The notes under the pieces: model-generated
The model's input: the letters and a program-made list of their open reading frames with translations, nothing else
Database searches by the model: none
What the model was told of the DNA's origin: nothing
Translations under genes and position numbers: made by a program
In this document: in pieces, positions 1 to 10,062 of the stretch
How the letters are laid out: each line of letters opens with the position of its first letter
Numbering within the stretch: position 1 is the stretch's first letter
From: Termitomyces sp. T153
Taxonomy: Eukaryota > Basidiomycota > Agaricomycetes > Agaricales > Lyophyllaceae
DNA: 64,000 bases
Reading direction: 5' to 3'
Assembly (NCBI GenBank): GCA_018296165.2
Contig: JACKQL020000009.1
Span: 1-64,000, forward strand

Positions 1-1
1 A

Positions 2-1047
2 TGTGCTCCTATGCCGCCTAGTGCCGTGCAGGAAACCTAACACTTGTCACTAGATAGGATAGCTGGCAGTAGGAAGTTAATAATTGAGGGCGAGTCAGTA
101 ACCGTCCCAGAGAACTAGAGCGAAAGTGGTGGCAAGGAGGTGAAGTCGAAAAGAATCGCTACTGCTAACGATAGTCGCAGCGAAACTGAAACGGGGGCGG
201 GGCGAATAAAGGAGGGAGATGGCGGTAAGAGTAAAACTAAGATCGACGGACGAACGTAAACTTATCGCTAGCCGCAATTGCTAGCGTCACTAAATTGAAA
301 TAACGCTAATAGGCACCCGTAATCGGTACCACACTAAGTCGAGGTCGAGGTTGAAGAGGTTTGTTGCGAACCCAAAGTCGAAGACGAGATAAGGGAAAGG
401 GGTGAGGCGAATGGAATCTTTAAGCTAGTAGCTTATAGATGGAGGAGTAATACGATGGTGATGTGTTGATGAAATTCGATGGTCGGGTGTCTATATACAG
501 GCAGTATTTATACACTCTCGAAGTATAGTAAGGGAAGGTAAGCAATTAAGCGCCACTAGCGGCGGCGTCTGCCACTGTGTTTAGGTTGCGTGCCAGGCGT
601 CAGTCCGTAACTAAGTAAAAGGTCATAGGGGAGGCCTTGGCGACGACTAATTGCTAATAAGAACCAAAAAGAGAACGAGTCCGATGTCAATACCTGAAGT
701 AAGAACGCCGTTCAGGGATGTTGGTAAGCTCGACAAGTGGAATGATAGTAAAAAGGTACGCGTCTGGTAATATGTCCATATATAGTCAAGGAACGCCGTT
801 TTGTCGCCAGGATCGCTAAGGTCGCTAATAATCGTCGCCAAGAGGGTCTAGGCCTTGATGGTCTAGGCCCACGTTCCAGGCTTCGCGTGATGTTCCCCGT
901 GATCAATAAGTCTCGTGGTCACTAGAGTCTTGTGCTTCGGTCCCATCTTAGGGCTAAGTCCCGTGCGCTGAGTGTTGTGACTTGTGTCAAATTCGAAGTA
1001 GTCAGCTGCCGCTGAAAAAGGTGCTCAGCGATAACTGGGGCTCATCA
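2..1047 (-). repeat. 3' LTR of element A1
   Basis: Begins TG and ends CA on the plus strand. It is repeated at 10063-11110 and 14431-15476. A minus-strand TATAAATA lies at 512-505. The adjacent polypurine tract at 1048-1058 identifies this copy as the 3' LTR. Short minus-strand open frames inside it look incidental. Confidence 0.93.
505..512 (-). promoter_or_regulatory. Candidate TATA box in LTR A
   Basis: TATAAATA on the minus strand, conserved in the 10063-11110 copy. A start site would fall about 30 nt further toward lower coordinates. The call rests on motif and position only. Confidence 0.5.
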
Positions 1048-1058
1048 TCCTCCCCCGT
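1048..1058 (-). other. Polypurine tract of A1
   Basis: The minus strand reads ACGGGGGAGGA directly against the inner edge of the 3' LTR, the position from which plus-strand DNA synthesis starts in LTR retrotransposons. Confidence 0.8.
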
Positions 1059-1220
1059 ACTGAAATATTGACTGTCCTCAGTCAACCCAAAAGTCACGTG
1101 CTTGATCGCCTGGTCCGTGCGCCAAAGGGATTCGAATAACAGTGGCTGGCGGTATCGCTTGAACTTCATCATCCCCCTTCCTTACCATCTAATCTCTCCT
1201 AGCCTCTCAATCTTATCGCT

Positions 1221-3228
1221 ATGTCCGATCTCGCCTCCCAATTTGAGAAGATTACCATGGCCCACGCCTTCCTCGATCGGGTCGACAGGTTGCTCGCGGT
1301 GGCCCGTGCATCGTTGGCGAAGAATCCTCGCTTGGCGGTCACCGCCATCTTTCAGACGTGGCTCCAGTGGTTCAAGACCTCGGGGAGTGGAGTCGAGTGG
1401 CCGGAGTTGGCGACTGTCGAGAAGGAGTGTCGCCAGTTATATGAGAAGTACAAGGAGGAAGAATGGGTTCGCCCATTCGATGTTCACTTTGTAAGTTCCC
1501 TTTTCTTCCTTTTGAGCGCCAATTGCTAATACGATCGCTAGGCGCCAATCGACCCTTCGCTGGAGTTCCTGATGGACGATCTCACGGCGGGAATGACGGT
1601 AAGTGCCTCGGTAGTCGCTAGTGCTAGCGACCCCGCTAAGGTACGTTAGCTCTTTGAAGACTTGTCACCGAATGACCAGTTCCTTTTTCAGCACCCGGTA
1701 GGTGCGTTAGCGGTGGCGAGGGGGGAGGGACGGAGCGAGGGTCGTAGGAACGAAGAGGCGGCGAATCGTGGGGACATTCCGGAGGCGGGCCCCTCGACTC
1801 CCAAGGCTGCAGCTGGCGGCGTCGCTAGGGGGTTGGCGACGTTGCCAAAATTGGCGACAACTCCGAAGAGCAAAGGGAAGGGGAAAGGAAAGGCAAAAGC
1901 ACAAGATGAGGAGGACGAGGATATTGAGGTGAGTCGTTTTCTTTCCTTTCGCTGCTTCTTGGCGACAACCGCTAACCTTTCCTGCAGGATCATGTGGAAG
2001 AATCGTTTACCGACAAGCGACTGGCGACGCTCCTTCGATGGCGAAGGACGACGACGGTGGTGGATACGGGGCTGGGAGCAGGAGTGAAGTTGGACAAGGC
2101 TAAGGGTAAGGTAACAGTGTCGCTAGAGAAGCGGCAAGAATATAAGTATACGCAAGGAGCAGTGAGTATTTAGCGGTTCTTTTTCTCTTTTTGTCGCTAA
2201 CGCTTTCTTTTAGTGCGACAATTGCTGGGCCGATAACGACCCAGAAGGCTGCTGGTACCCCACGGGGGTCCAGCCTTGCTATCGTTGCGACAGCACTAGG
2301 AAGAGCTGTTCGCACAGCGGCCTGTCATCGAGGAGCACCGGCAGCAAATTCGCTAAGAGGATAGCGATCAAGGCGGCGTCGGTAAGGGGTGCGAGGGCCT
2401 TCGTGGAGAGGCAGAGGGAATTGGCGAGGAGAGGGGAGCCGATCGAGATCAAGCATTCGAGCTTGACCTTGCCGACGTCGCAGGAGGAGGGCTTGGTTGG
2501 AGGGAGTGGAGGCGCTAGGGTGAAGAGTAGGGAGATGGTGGAGAGCGACGAGGACGAGGACGACAACGACAGTGACGGCGACACGCCCCGGGCACTGAAA
2601 CGGGCCGCAAGCCCATCATCGGTCGCTAGCGCTAAGCGACCTCGGACGGTCGCCAGCGAGGAGGGAAGGGAGGACGTGGAGATGAGGGAGACGACTCCCT
2701 TGGCGACGGTCGCCGAGGTGGAGGCGAGTGACATGGAGCTCGAGGGTGAGGCGGAGGTGGAGGCCGTACCCGTTGCTACTGAGGAAGAAGAACGAGTTGA
2801 AGAGATCGAGGTCGTACGCCGGGTAAGTTATTTTCTCCCGCTAGCTACCTGATCGCCAACCGCTTCGCTAGGGAACATGGAGCGACACCCCGTTGCGTCA
2901 GGTGGGCGACGACGAGCTGGAGTGGCTGGGCGAGGACCTCGGATGGCCGACGCCGCTAACGTCGGCGGAGTCGCTACTGGACTTCGACGAGAGGGCGGCG
3001 GGAGTGGAACGACGGTTCCGAAGGGAGCTGGAGGCGGCGAGGGAGGAGTTGTTAGCGGCACGGGCTCGCTACACGGTCGCTAGGCGGACACTGGCGACTC
3101 TGGCGGGATATCGACGCGACTGCCAGGCCTTCCTGGCCTGGCAGGAGGAGAACAACATCGGCGAGGGGGATTGGGAGGAGACGGAGGCGATGGAGGTTCC
3201 TGACAACGACGCTGACCTTGATGCTTAG
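1221..3228 (+). CDS. Antisense accessory gene of A1: zinc-cluster and coiled-coil protein, six exons
   Basis: Six exons (1221-1490, 1542-1598, 1650-1928, 1988-2161, 2214-2822, 2872-3228) give a 581-residue open frame on the strand opposite gag-pol. All five introns (51, 51, 59, 52 and 49 nt) start GTAAG or GTGAG, end AG and are phase 0. A CTAAY branch site is visible before the acceptor in introns 1, 3 and 4. Exon 5 opens with a six-cysteine motif at C261, C264, C273, C282, C285 and C292 (C-x2-C-x8-C-x8-C-x2-C-x6-C), resembling the fungal Zn2Cys6 cluster. An acidic stretch and a bipartite basic patch (KRAASPSSVASAKRPR) follow, then an Arg/Glu-rich coiled coil in exon 6. No retroviral domain is recognisable. 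A nuclear DNA-binding or regulatory role is inferred from composition. The start is the first ATG of the frame. A related gene lies at 61035-62730. Confidence 0.8.
2214..2309 (+). other. Six-cysteine zinc-cluster-like motif in the A1 accessory gene
   Basis: The codons from 2214 encode CDNC, then single cysteines at x8 and x8 spacing, then CYRC and a final Cys after six residues. The preceding intron (2162-2213) ends exactly before the first Cys codon. The spacing is near but not identical to the canonical Zn2Cys6 pattern. Confidence 0.75.
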
Positions 3229-3609
3229 CGACCGTCGCCTCCTGTATATAAATTTTATAACTCTGTTAGTAGTTTGAACCTAGCTTAGCCCCCTTAAGGG
3301 GCTCCCAAAATGTATAGTATTCAATTGGTCATACTAGCGACTGTCGCCTAATGCTAGCGACATTTTGAAGGCAAACGCTCAGTAGATCATCATGGCGAAT
3401 TGCCTCGAGAGGCGTGCCAAGCGCTGGCGACAGAATAGCCTAGCGCAGCATCGAAACAAGACAGTAGTAAAGTGAAGTGTCTGTGAAAGGCTTTTTAACT
3501 GTATTAAAATTGAAAGAGCAACGAGACGAAAAGGACTTAGGTTTTGTAAAGTAATTGTTGATGGATTTTCTGGGTAGTAGAGATGAGAGCGGTAAGAAAC
3601 GAAGCAGAG
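3229..3609. other. Convergent 3' region between accessory gene and pol
   Basis: 381 nt with no open frame of note. It holds the 3' UTR of the plus-strand accessory gene, and the gag-pol transcript must cross it to reach the 3' LTR. The motif TAGCGAC recurs here (about 3343 and 3353). No terminator could be assigned. Confidence 0.6.
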
Positions 3610-6600
3610 TTAAGATTTGTCACTAAGGCCTAGCGAAAGGTAGTTTTCTTCTTCACTGGCGTTGTCACCAGTGTCATCGTCGTCAACAAGTTCGGTTTGC
3701 TCCAGTTCTCGGAGACGCGAAGTGTCGATGTCGAAAGTGTCGCTAGGCACGGTTATGTGTTCTCTAGCGAGATAGGGGATTAAGCGGAAAGCAGCAACAG
3801 GGCGATGTAGAACTGAGCCATCTAGTTCGCAAAGAATGTAAGCTCCTCCACGGTTGCGAGAGATTACCACGAGGGGGCCTAGGTATCGCGGCTTCATTTT
3901 CTTGTTATGCGATACTTCGATTCTCGTATTCCTCATTAGTACGAGGTCGCCTGTTTTGAAGTTGTAATCGCGAATCGTAGCGGCGTGATCCTTTTCAAAG
4001 GAAATGGCGGCCAAGCGACGGGCGCTAAGCACTTGGCTATGCAGGCGGTCGAGATCTTCTTGGCGACGCTGAAGGTCAATCGCTCGGCGGGCTATAAGAT
4101 CGGTGGTTGATAATAACGAGTTTGGCGGCGGTTGCAAATATGTCGCTTCAACTATGTCAGCAGGCAGGAGAGGGTGGGTACCGGTCGTCGCGTAGTAAGG
4201 GGAGCAACCCATTCGCTTGCGCACTGTAACACGTTCTGACCAAAAGACCGAGTAAGTAGCCGTACTCCACCTAGACTGATCGCCATCGACAGCTTTAAAA
4301 AGGGCTTGGCGAACGTCGAAGTGAGGCCGCTCAACTATTCCATTAGCGCGCTTATTATAACCAGAGATCCGGATATGGCGTAAGTTATACTTCTTCGCCA
4401 AATAGGTAACCGCCTTTAGGATCGGGGGTCCATTGTCGGTCACGATTTCGCTAAGCGCTCCCCAACGACAAATGACGTCCTCGTATAGCCACTTGGCGAT
4501 AGCTTCGGTGTTTTCTCGGCTAAGCATGCGAAATTCCGGGTAATGAGTTAGCGAACAACGTCCTTGGACGATGTACTTGAACTTATTGGAGGGCGGCATG
4601 AACATGGTATCGACGTATATCTTGCTGAACAAAGGCGCCGGGGTAGCGACAGTTGGCGGAATAAGCACTTTAGTTGTCTGGTGTATCTGACAGAGATGGC
4701 AGGTCCTAAGGTACCACATGATGTCGGCGCTAACTTGGGGCCACCAAAATCGTTCTAGAAGAGCAGAGCGAGTAGCGAAGAAGCCTCTGTGTCCCAAGTC
4801 GTCGTGCATCGCCTTCAAGACCCGTAAGCGACTGGCCATAGGGACGAACACCTTGTGAGCACCGTCTCGACTTCTTCGCCAAAGCTTGCCTCCCGTAACG
4901 AAAAACATAGATGCGTAGCGAACGAAAGTGGCATATTCTTTGTCACTAAAGCCTTCGGGTCGGATTAGGTCGTGAAGCCATTTCTTAACTAAGAGTATAC
5001 GGGCATCGTTGGTGGTAGCTTTAGTACTGCGGGGTACGTCGCTATAAGTAGTGGTGCCATCGTCTCGGAGGGGGGTTATATCGTCGCTGGTCGCTAATCG
5101 TGGAGCAGTGTCGGTGTCGCTGGCGAAAGTTGCTAAAGCAGGCGAACAGCCGAGATCGGCAGCAGGGAATAAGCGACCTGCGCCCGTTGAGAGATGGCGA
5201 AGGAGCGGCAGCGGTAACTGGACCTGGTGTATGAACCCATGCAAACGATCAATCCAGTCCTCATAGACAGAGTTGTCGCTATCGTCGACAGGGGGATCAT
5301 CAGGCTGTGGCGGGCGCCGCGACAGCCCATCCGGGCCGTGGAAAGTTCCCTTGACGTGCACCAACTCGAAATGGAACATCAGAATTGCCACAATCCAGCG
5401 GTTCATGCTAGCTGAAGGTTGAACATCGGGGTTCTGAAGCATACCCTTAATGTAGCGAGCGTCTACTTCGATGATGAGGTTCCTAACGCCAATTAGGTAC
5501 ATCCGTAAAGCTTGTAGCGCTCGATAAAGGCCGTAAAGCTCCAACTTAGGCTGACTGAATCGTGCCTCTCTGTCGTTTAGCGTAATTGACCCGAAGCGAT
5601 TGTAGCGGCGCTCCTTGCGATTATCGCTAGCACACTGGCAAAGGTAATATCCGACCGCTATATATGACGTATCTACCGCTAAGATGACGGGGTCAGGTGA
5701 TTCATAGTCGATAGGGACAAGGGGCTTAGCGTCTTGTAAAGCCTTCACGAGATCGCGCTGAGCATTAATCTGATCGGGACCAAACTCAAAAGGGACGCCA
5801 ATGCGAGTAAGTTTCGTCAAGTTATGGGCTCGATGGGCGAAGTTTTTGACGAAGATCCTTAACACCCCAACGGTACCTAAAAAGGCGCGGACTTCCGATA
5901 GTGACTTGCAAGGACCCCATCGCTCGATTAGCGCTAGGCGACTTTCGTCGGGGATTCGGCCACTAGGAGTACAAACGTGACCGAGAATCTTGAAGGTCGG
6001 GGCGCAAAGAACAAGTTTGTGACCGGAAAAAGTGCCACCGCAATATTTCATCCGCTGAAGGATCCTGTTAAGAAGTTCAAAGAACTCCCAGAGCGCTAGG
6101 CGGATGTGCGGATTAGCGGGATGCTTAGCGGGTCTACCATTAACGACCTTCCAGTCCTTTGGTCCTTTAGCGCCAACGTCATCGATAAAGCTGAGCACGT
6201 TGTGGGGTATCTCCGGCTGCAGAATAAAGGTAATGTCGTCGTGAAATATAGGCACAGAGTTGGTCCACCCCATCGGCAAGGTTACTAAGCGAAGAGCGCC
6301 AAACGGAGTCTGGAATGTCGTTAAGTCGCGTGATGCTGGGTCGATAAGTCGTTCGTCGTAGCCAACGTAGAGGTCGAGAGTGGCACCACAAATGCGTCCA
6401 GCGAATGATTCGGCGACGTGATCTGGAAAAGGTGGTACTCCAGAATGGCGAATGGTGACACGGTTGAGCGGCTCTAGACTGTGTACAATCCTGAGCTTAC
6501 CGTTTTTCTTGAGAACGCAAAACCATCGCGAGCGATAAGCGGAATTCGAGGGTTCATAGACGCCGGCGCTGATCTTGTCGCGAATAATTTCGCATACTTC

Positions 6601-7383
6601 CTTTTCTAGTCCCGGGGGTATGGGGCGATTGTGCTGAACCCAAGGTACATGCGGAATTGTTGGTATGCGTACTGGCGGAAAGAAGTCGGGGCGCAAACTT
6701 CCTCGTTCGGAATCTTCCCAAGCGAAGGCTTTTTCTTGCTTGGCGACCATGTCGACCAATACGTTGATTTCGTCGCTAGTGAGGAACCCAGTGTCGTGGT
6801 CGCTGACCAATTTCGCTTGACGCTCCCTGGTGAATCGCTTCGTCGGGACGAAAGGTGGCGGGTTTGGGTTAAGCGGCGGAATGGTTGCTAGTGGATCGCC
6901 TATAACTTGACGCTCGATTCGAAAGTCTTCGCTAACATGGCTGGCGACCGGTTTGGTCTTCATGACTACGGGTTTGTACTTCTTCTTGACCTGTACTCCT
7001 TTCCGCTTAGGAGGTTCGTTAGCGACATACTGAGCGGGGAATGGGATGTTAACATAGGTGGGGGTAGTGTCCGTAACACATGTATCAAAGGGCAAAGTCT
7101 GTCCAAGAATCGAGGGATTAGAGGTATCAGTAGAAACGAAATAAGAACGAGGTGGAAGGGACAAATCAGAAATGTCGCTAGCCGTAGCGTAAAGGTATGC
7201 TAGCGCGGGATTAGTCTGTGTGTTAGAATCGGTTAGCAAAACGTCTTGGTCCAAATCACAAGAAGCTATACACGTCGCTAGACCAGTTAAATGGTCATAG
7301 CTGATAACGATCACTATGTCGCTATCTTCTTCATTGCCTCGGGCGATGAAAGCAACGGGGTGCCTCTGTTTCGAAGCGAACAT
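3610..7383 (-). CDS. pol: Pol of A1: reverse transcriptase, RNase H, integrase (1257 aa)
   Basis: One open frame from ATG 7383 to TAA at 3612-3610. The RT spans about residues 255-500: first catalytic Asp D337 (GATLDLY) and FIDD at 399-402 in place of the usual YxDD, typical of one basidiomycete Gypsy group. RNase H candidates are D571, E615 and D641. The integrase zinc domain has H860, H865, C895 and C898; the core has D925, D983 and E1018. The C-terminus is a GPLVV-type strand region with no chromodomain. The first 180 residues are of unknown function. Protease is not here but at the end of gag. The ATG lies 53 nt inside gag in the +1 frame relative to it, so expression needs frameshifting or reinitiation; which is not visible. 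No stop or frameshift is seen. Confidence 0.92.
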   Translation of the reverse strand: MFASKQRHPVAFIARGNEEDSDIVIVISYDHLTGLATCIASCDLDQDVLLTDSNTQTNPALAYLYATASDISDLSLPPRSYFVSTDTSNPSILGQTLPFDTCVTDTTPTYVNIPFPAQYVANEPPKRKGVQVKKKYKPVVMKTKPVASHVSEDFRIERQVIGDPLATIPPLNPNPPPFVPTKRFTRERQAKLVSDHDTGFLTSDEINVLVDMVAKQEKAFAWEDSERGSLRPDFFPPVRIPTIPHVPWVQHNRPIPPGLEKEVCEIIRDKISAGVYEPSNSAYRSRWFCVLKKNGKLRIVHSLEPLNRVTIRHSGVPPFPDHVAESFAGRICGATLDLYVGYDERLIDPASRDLTTFQTPFGALRLVTLPMGWTNSVPIFHDDITFILQPEIPHNVLSFIDDVGAKGPKDWKVVNGRPAKHPANPHIRLALWEFFELLNRILQRMKYCGGTFSGHKLVLCAPTFKILGHVCTPSGRIPDESRLALIERWGPCKSLSEVRAFLGTVGVLRIFVKNFAHRAHNLTKLTRIGVPFEFGPDQINAQRDLVKALQDAKPLVPIDYESPDPVILAVDTSYIAVGYYLCQCASDNRKERRYNRFGSITLNDREARFSQPKLELYGLYRALQALRMYLIGVRNLIIEVDARYIKGMLQNPDVQPSASMNRWIVAILMFHFELVHVKGTFHGPDGLSRRPPQPDDPPVDDSDNSVYEDWIDRLHGFIHQVQLPLPLLRHLSTGAGRLFPAADLGCSPALATFASDTDTAPRLATSDDITPLRDDGTTTYSDVPRSTKATTNDARILLVKKWLHDLIRPEGFSDKEYATFVRYASMFFVTGGKLWRRSRDGAHKVFVPMASRLRVLKAMHDDLGHRGFFATRSALLERFWWPQVSADIMWYLRTCHLCQIHQTTKVLIPPTVATPAPLFSKIYVDTMFMPPSNKFKYIVQGRCSLTHYPEFRMLSRENTEAIAKWLYEDVICRWGALSEIVTDNGPPILKAVTYLAKKYNLRHIRISGYNKRANGIVERPHFDVRQALFKAVDGDQSRWSTATYSVFWSERVTVRKRMGCSPYYATTGTHPLLPADIVEATYLQPPPNSLLSTTDLIARRAIDLQRRQEDLDRLHSQVLSARRLAAISFEKDHAATIRDYNFKTGDLVLMRNTRIEVSHNKKMKPRYLGPLVVISRNRGGAYILCELDGSVLHRPVAAFRLIPYLAREHITVPSDTFDIDTSRLRELEQTELVDDDDTGDNASEEENYLSLGLSDKS

Positions 7384-9703
7384 TTTGACGGCTGTTTCTC
7401 TTAGATTTGCCGCGTGGAAAGGTAGGGATAGTGCGCCGGAGACCAGTATTGGGGTCCGTAATTGTTATAGTTGTTTCGATGTCGCTAATGGTATTAACCG
7501 TACTTCGGGTTAATACGTCGAATGGGCGACCGAGTAGGATGTCGTAGGCGGGAGACCGTAAAACGTGAATTTGAAGATAGACCGTCACATCGCCAATCGT
7601 GCATGGTACGTTTCTAGCTAGTCCCAGTGATCGATCCGTGGTACCGTTGGCGCTCTGCATGTTTAGCACGATGTTGGGGTCATAGGATAAGCCAATGTCG
7701 CTAGCGATTTCGGCGGACATCGAAATAATCTGAGAACCGCTGTCGTGAATGCATTCGACTTCCTCTTTATTGTCGATCAACATCATGACGGTACGAAGTG
7801 ACTGAGATTCCTTAGCGACAGTGAGTACCACAGGCTCTTCTCCGGGGGATAGCGCATCAATATAGGCCTCGACAGGGTCGACTGAAGCGAGTGGTGCCTT
7901 GTCCGGGGTAAGTCCTTTAGCGGTATCAGCGTTTGACCCAAGCGAAAACTGAGGTTCTTCGATAGCGAACGTCGGCAAAATTTCTTCAAAAATGTCGCTG
8001 GAGTCCTGAACTGTATTAACGCTAGCGCCAACCGACCGTTTGGGCGTAACCGCTGTCCTAAACTGATTCCTGATGTCCTGGGATACAGAACAAAGTTCGC
8101 CAACCGATATCGTAACCTGGGTGCGTAAGACTCGTTCGAAAACCGCTTTGGATTGCTCGATGTCGTAGATGGGTGGCATCGTTCGATATGCGCCGTCGTT
8201 AGCTTTGTCGGGAGCAGCGAAATTCCGGTTAGCGGGTGGGGCGTAGCGACTAGGGAGGCCAGAAAATGGATGAATAGGAGGCTGAGCCACCGGTTCCTTA
8301 GCGGCAGATGGTTGTTCCTTAGCGACGGTGCGTTCAGGTGCTTTGCCTTTGTCAGCAGGCTTAGTGGCAGGAACTGGGGCTGAATCAGAAGGGGTGGAAG
8401 TTGCCGGAGGGTCACTGGTCGAGGGCGTTGCCTTTGAAGCATCACTTGCTGGTCGGTAAGTCGCTCGGGGGACTTGTACGCCGTCGAATTTTTCGCCGTT
8501 TCGCCGGAGTGCAAATAGCTCGCGTTCCAAAGCCTCGATCCGTTCTTCCTTGCTTAGCACTCGGCCTGTGGCGACGTCCTGTTGCATTACCTCGTGTATT
8601 AGCGACTGCTGCATTGCCGCCTGCTCTGGGTCTGGGTTAGCGTTGGAAGAAAGTCTGCCTGTAACGATTTGTCCTGGATTAAGCCGGTGCCATTCCTCGA
8701 TGCGTTCAATGTATAGTCGCTTGCCGGAATAGTTGGGAATCATGGCGCCAGACGGTAAAATGATCTTGCCTTCGGCGTTACGACGGATCTTACCCTGTCT
8801 GATCATTTGCTCCAGCTTAATACAAGTGCCTCGGACCATAGTGTGACCTATTTCCCCGCAGAAGTGGCAAGTGTTGTTAGCGAACTGTTGGCGAGGTTGG
8901 GCGTTACCGCTGGTTAGCAGGGCTTCCAAACGTTCCAAGGCGCTGACGATTGCGGTAGTGGTCGCTAATTCCAATGCTTCTTGCTTAGGTGCCGGCGAAG
9001 GGACGGTCGGCGGGTTAGCGATGGGCGATGACGAATGGATGCCGGTGGTGCCATTGCTGGTCTTAGCCGTAGAAGTGTCCGTTCCTTTTAGAACCCACTT
9101 AGCGCCTTCGAAGACTTGGTCAACATCGTAAGGGTCCTCAGGATGGTGATCGGGAAGGGTGATTTCGAGGCGGCGGACGACTTTAGACCATAGCGATGTG
9201 GGGATACCTTGTTGGAACAAGCGACGTTCCTCGTTACGATAGAGCTTGCCGTTAGCGAGTAACCATCTAGCAATACGTTGGAAGTCCCGGTAGTAGTCAG
9301 AGAACCTTCCCAAAGTCGCTAAGCCGCTGTTGAAAGACTGGTTCACTAGTCGTTCCAGATCGCCAAGATTATAACGAGCACTAGCGTCAGCGCCAGGGTA
9401 CAACCTAAGCACTGCCGCTTTCCATTCCTGGTAATTGTAGGGTCGAGGAGCATCGTTGTCGACCATAATATTGTCGCCAAATTCAGGTAAGCCAAGCCAA
9501 GTCTCCGCCGTGTCATAGGAAACATATCGAGACGCGTATTCTTTCTTTTGTGTGTCGTCAGTGATACCGCAATCAGCGAAGAGATATTCCAGTTCTTTGA
9601 AGTATTGGGGGAGTTCCCTAGGGCGACTCTCATCCCACTTAGGTGCCGTAGTGTCATTGCGAGGCGGCATTCTAGCGCGCCGAGCAACGGGGTCGTTGTT
9701 CAT
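7331..9703 (-). CDS. gag: Gag-protease of A1 (790 aa from first ATG)
   Basis: Capsid-like region beginning near the typical APKWDESRPRELPQYF segment. Then comes a variant zinc knuckle (Cys, Cys at x2, His at x4, Cys at x6; C373-C388 counted over the 884-codon frame), a Pro/Ala-rich linker, and a retropepsin with DSGS (D748), a Gly/Leu-rich strand and the ILLGRPF motif near the C-terminus. Protease is therefore fused to Gag. The frame stays open upstream to a stop near 10035 with no earlier ATG, so codons 9985-9706, Pro-rich and protein-like, could be added by non-AUG initiation or splicing; I chose the first ATG. The 3' end overlaps pol by 53 nt. Confidence 0.88.
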   Translation of the reverse strand: MNNDPVARRARMPPRNDTTAPKWDESRPRELPQYFKELEYLFADCGITDDTQKKEYASRYVSYDTAETWLGLPEFGDNIMVDNDAPRPYNYQEWKAAVLRLYPGADASARYNLGDLERLVNQSFNSGLATLGRFSDYYRDFQRIARWLLANGKLYRNEERRLFQQGIPTSLWSKVVRRLEITLPDHHPEDPYDVDQVFEGAKWVLKGTDTSTAKTSNGTTGIHSSSPIANPPTVPSPAPKQEALELATTTAIVSALERLEALLTSGNAQPRQQFANNTCHFCGEIGHTMVRGTCIKLEQMIRQGKIRRNAEGKIILPSGAMIPNYSGKRLYIERIEEWHRLNPGQIVTGRLSSNANPDPEQAAMQQSLIHEVMQQDVATGRVLSKEERIEALERELFALRRNGEKFDGVQVPRATYRPASDASKATPSTSDPPATSTPSDSAPVPATKPADKGKAPERTVAKEQPSAAKEPVAQPPIHPFSGLPSRYAPPANRNFAAPDKANDGAYRTMPPIYDIEQSKAVFERVLRTQVTISVGELCSVSQDIRNQFRTAVTPKRSVGASVNTVQDSSDIFEEILPTFAIEEPQFSLGSNADTAKGLTPDKAPLASVDPVEAYIDALSPGEEPVVLTVAKESQSLRTVMMLIDNKEEVECIHDSGSQIISMSAEIASDIGLSYDPNIVLNMQSANGTTDRSLGLARNVPCTIGDVTVYLQIHVLRSPAYDILLGRPFDVLTRSTVNTISDIETTITITDPNTGLRRTIPTFPRGKSKRNSRQNVRFETEAPRCFHRPRQ

Positions 9704-10039
9704 GTTAACGGTTGTCGGATTTAGCGGAGGACGGGGGATAGTTGGTGATACGGGAATAGAGTGGGCTTCGGGGAAGAATATAGAGTCGGTTGGGGTTAAC
9801 GGTGAAAGCGGCGCGTCGAGAAAACTTTCAATGAGAGCGCCTGGGAAGTCGGCAAGGATTTCGCTAACGTCGCGAAGGTTTTTAGCGGTTTCGAGTTCGT
9901 CGGCAAGGGGTCGAGGACGGGCTGCTGGCGAAGAATGCCGAGGGGTCGAAATGGAAGACCGGGGTGGTTCAAAAGGGTTTTTCAAGCGACGTTTCGCGTG
10001 AGCTCTTGTTTCTGGCGGAATGGTTAACTTCTAAACAGC

Positions 10040-10056
10040 CCTCGCGGTGGGCTCCA
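10040..10056 (-). promoter_or_regulatory. tRNA-type primer binding site of A1
   Basis: The minus strand reads TGGAGCCCACCGCGAGG six nt inside the 5' LTR. Its complement ends in CCA, as expected for a tRNA 3' end. The tRNA is not identified. The same sequence is at 14408-14424 in A2. No complementary segment was found in LTR A, so self-priming is not supported for this family. Confidence 0.75.
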
Positions 10057-10062
10057 AAATGA

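Noticed and set aside
95..906. Short minus-strand open frames of 60-64 codons inside LTR A, repeated in all three LTRs
   Set aside because: They repeat only because the LTR repeats, carry no recognisable domain, and change length between copies by small indels.
1102..1494. 130-codon plus-strand frame overlapping the first exon of the accessory gene
   Set aside because: It is in another frame from the six-exon model, low in complexity, and ends at an intron. The spliced frame with consistent phases explains the region better.
7783..8514. 243-codon minus-strand frame within gag of A1, also in A2 (12151-12882)
   Set aside because: It is a shadow in a second frame of a conserved coding stretch, with no domain. 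Its presence in both copies follows from their near identity.
10040..10056. Self-priming for family A
   Set aside because: No segment complementary to the primer site was found in LTR A, and its complement ends in CCA as a tRNA would.
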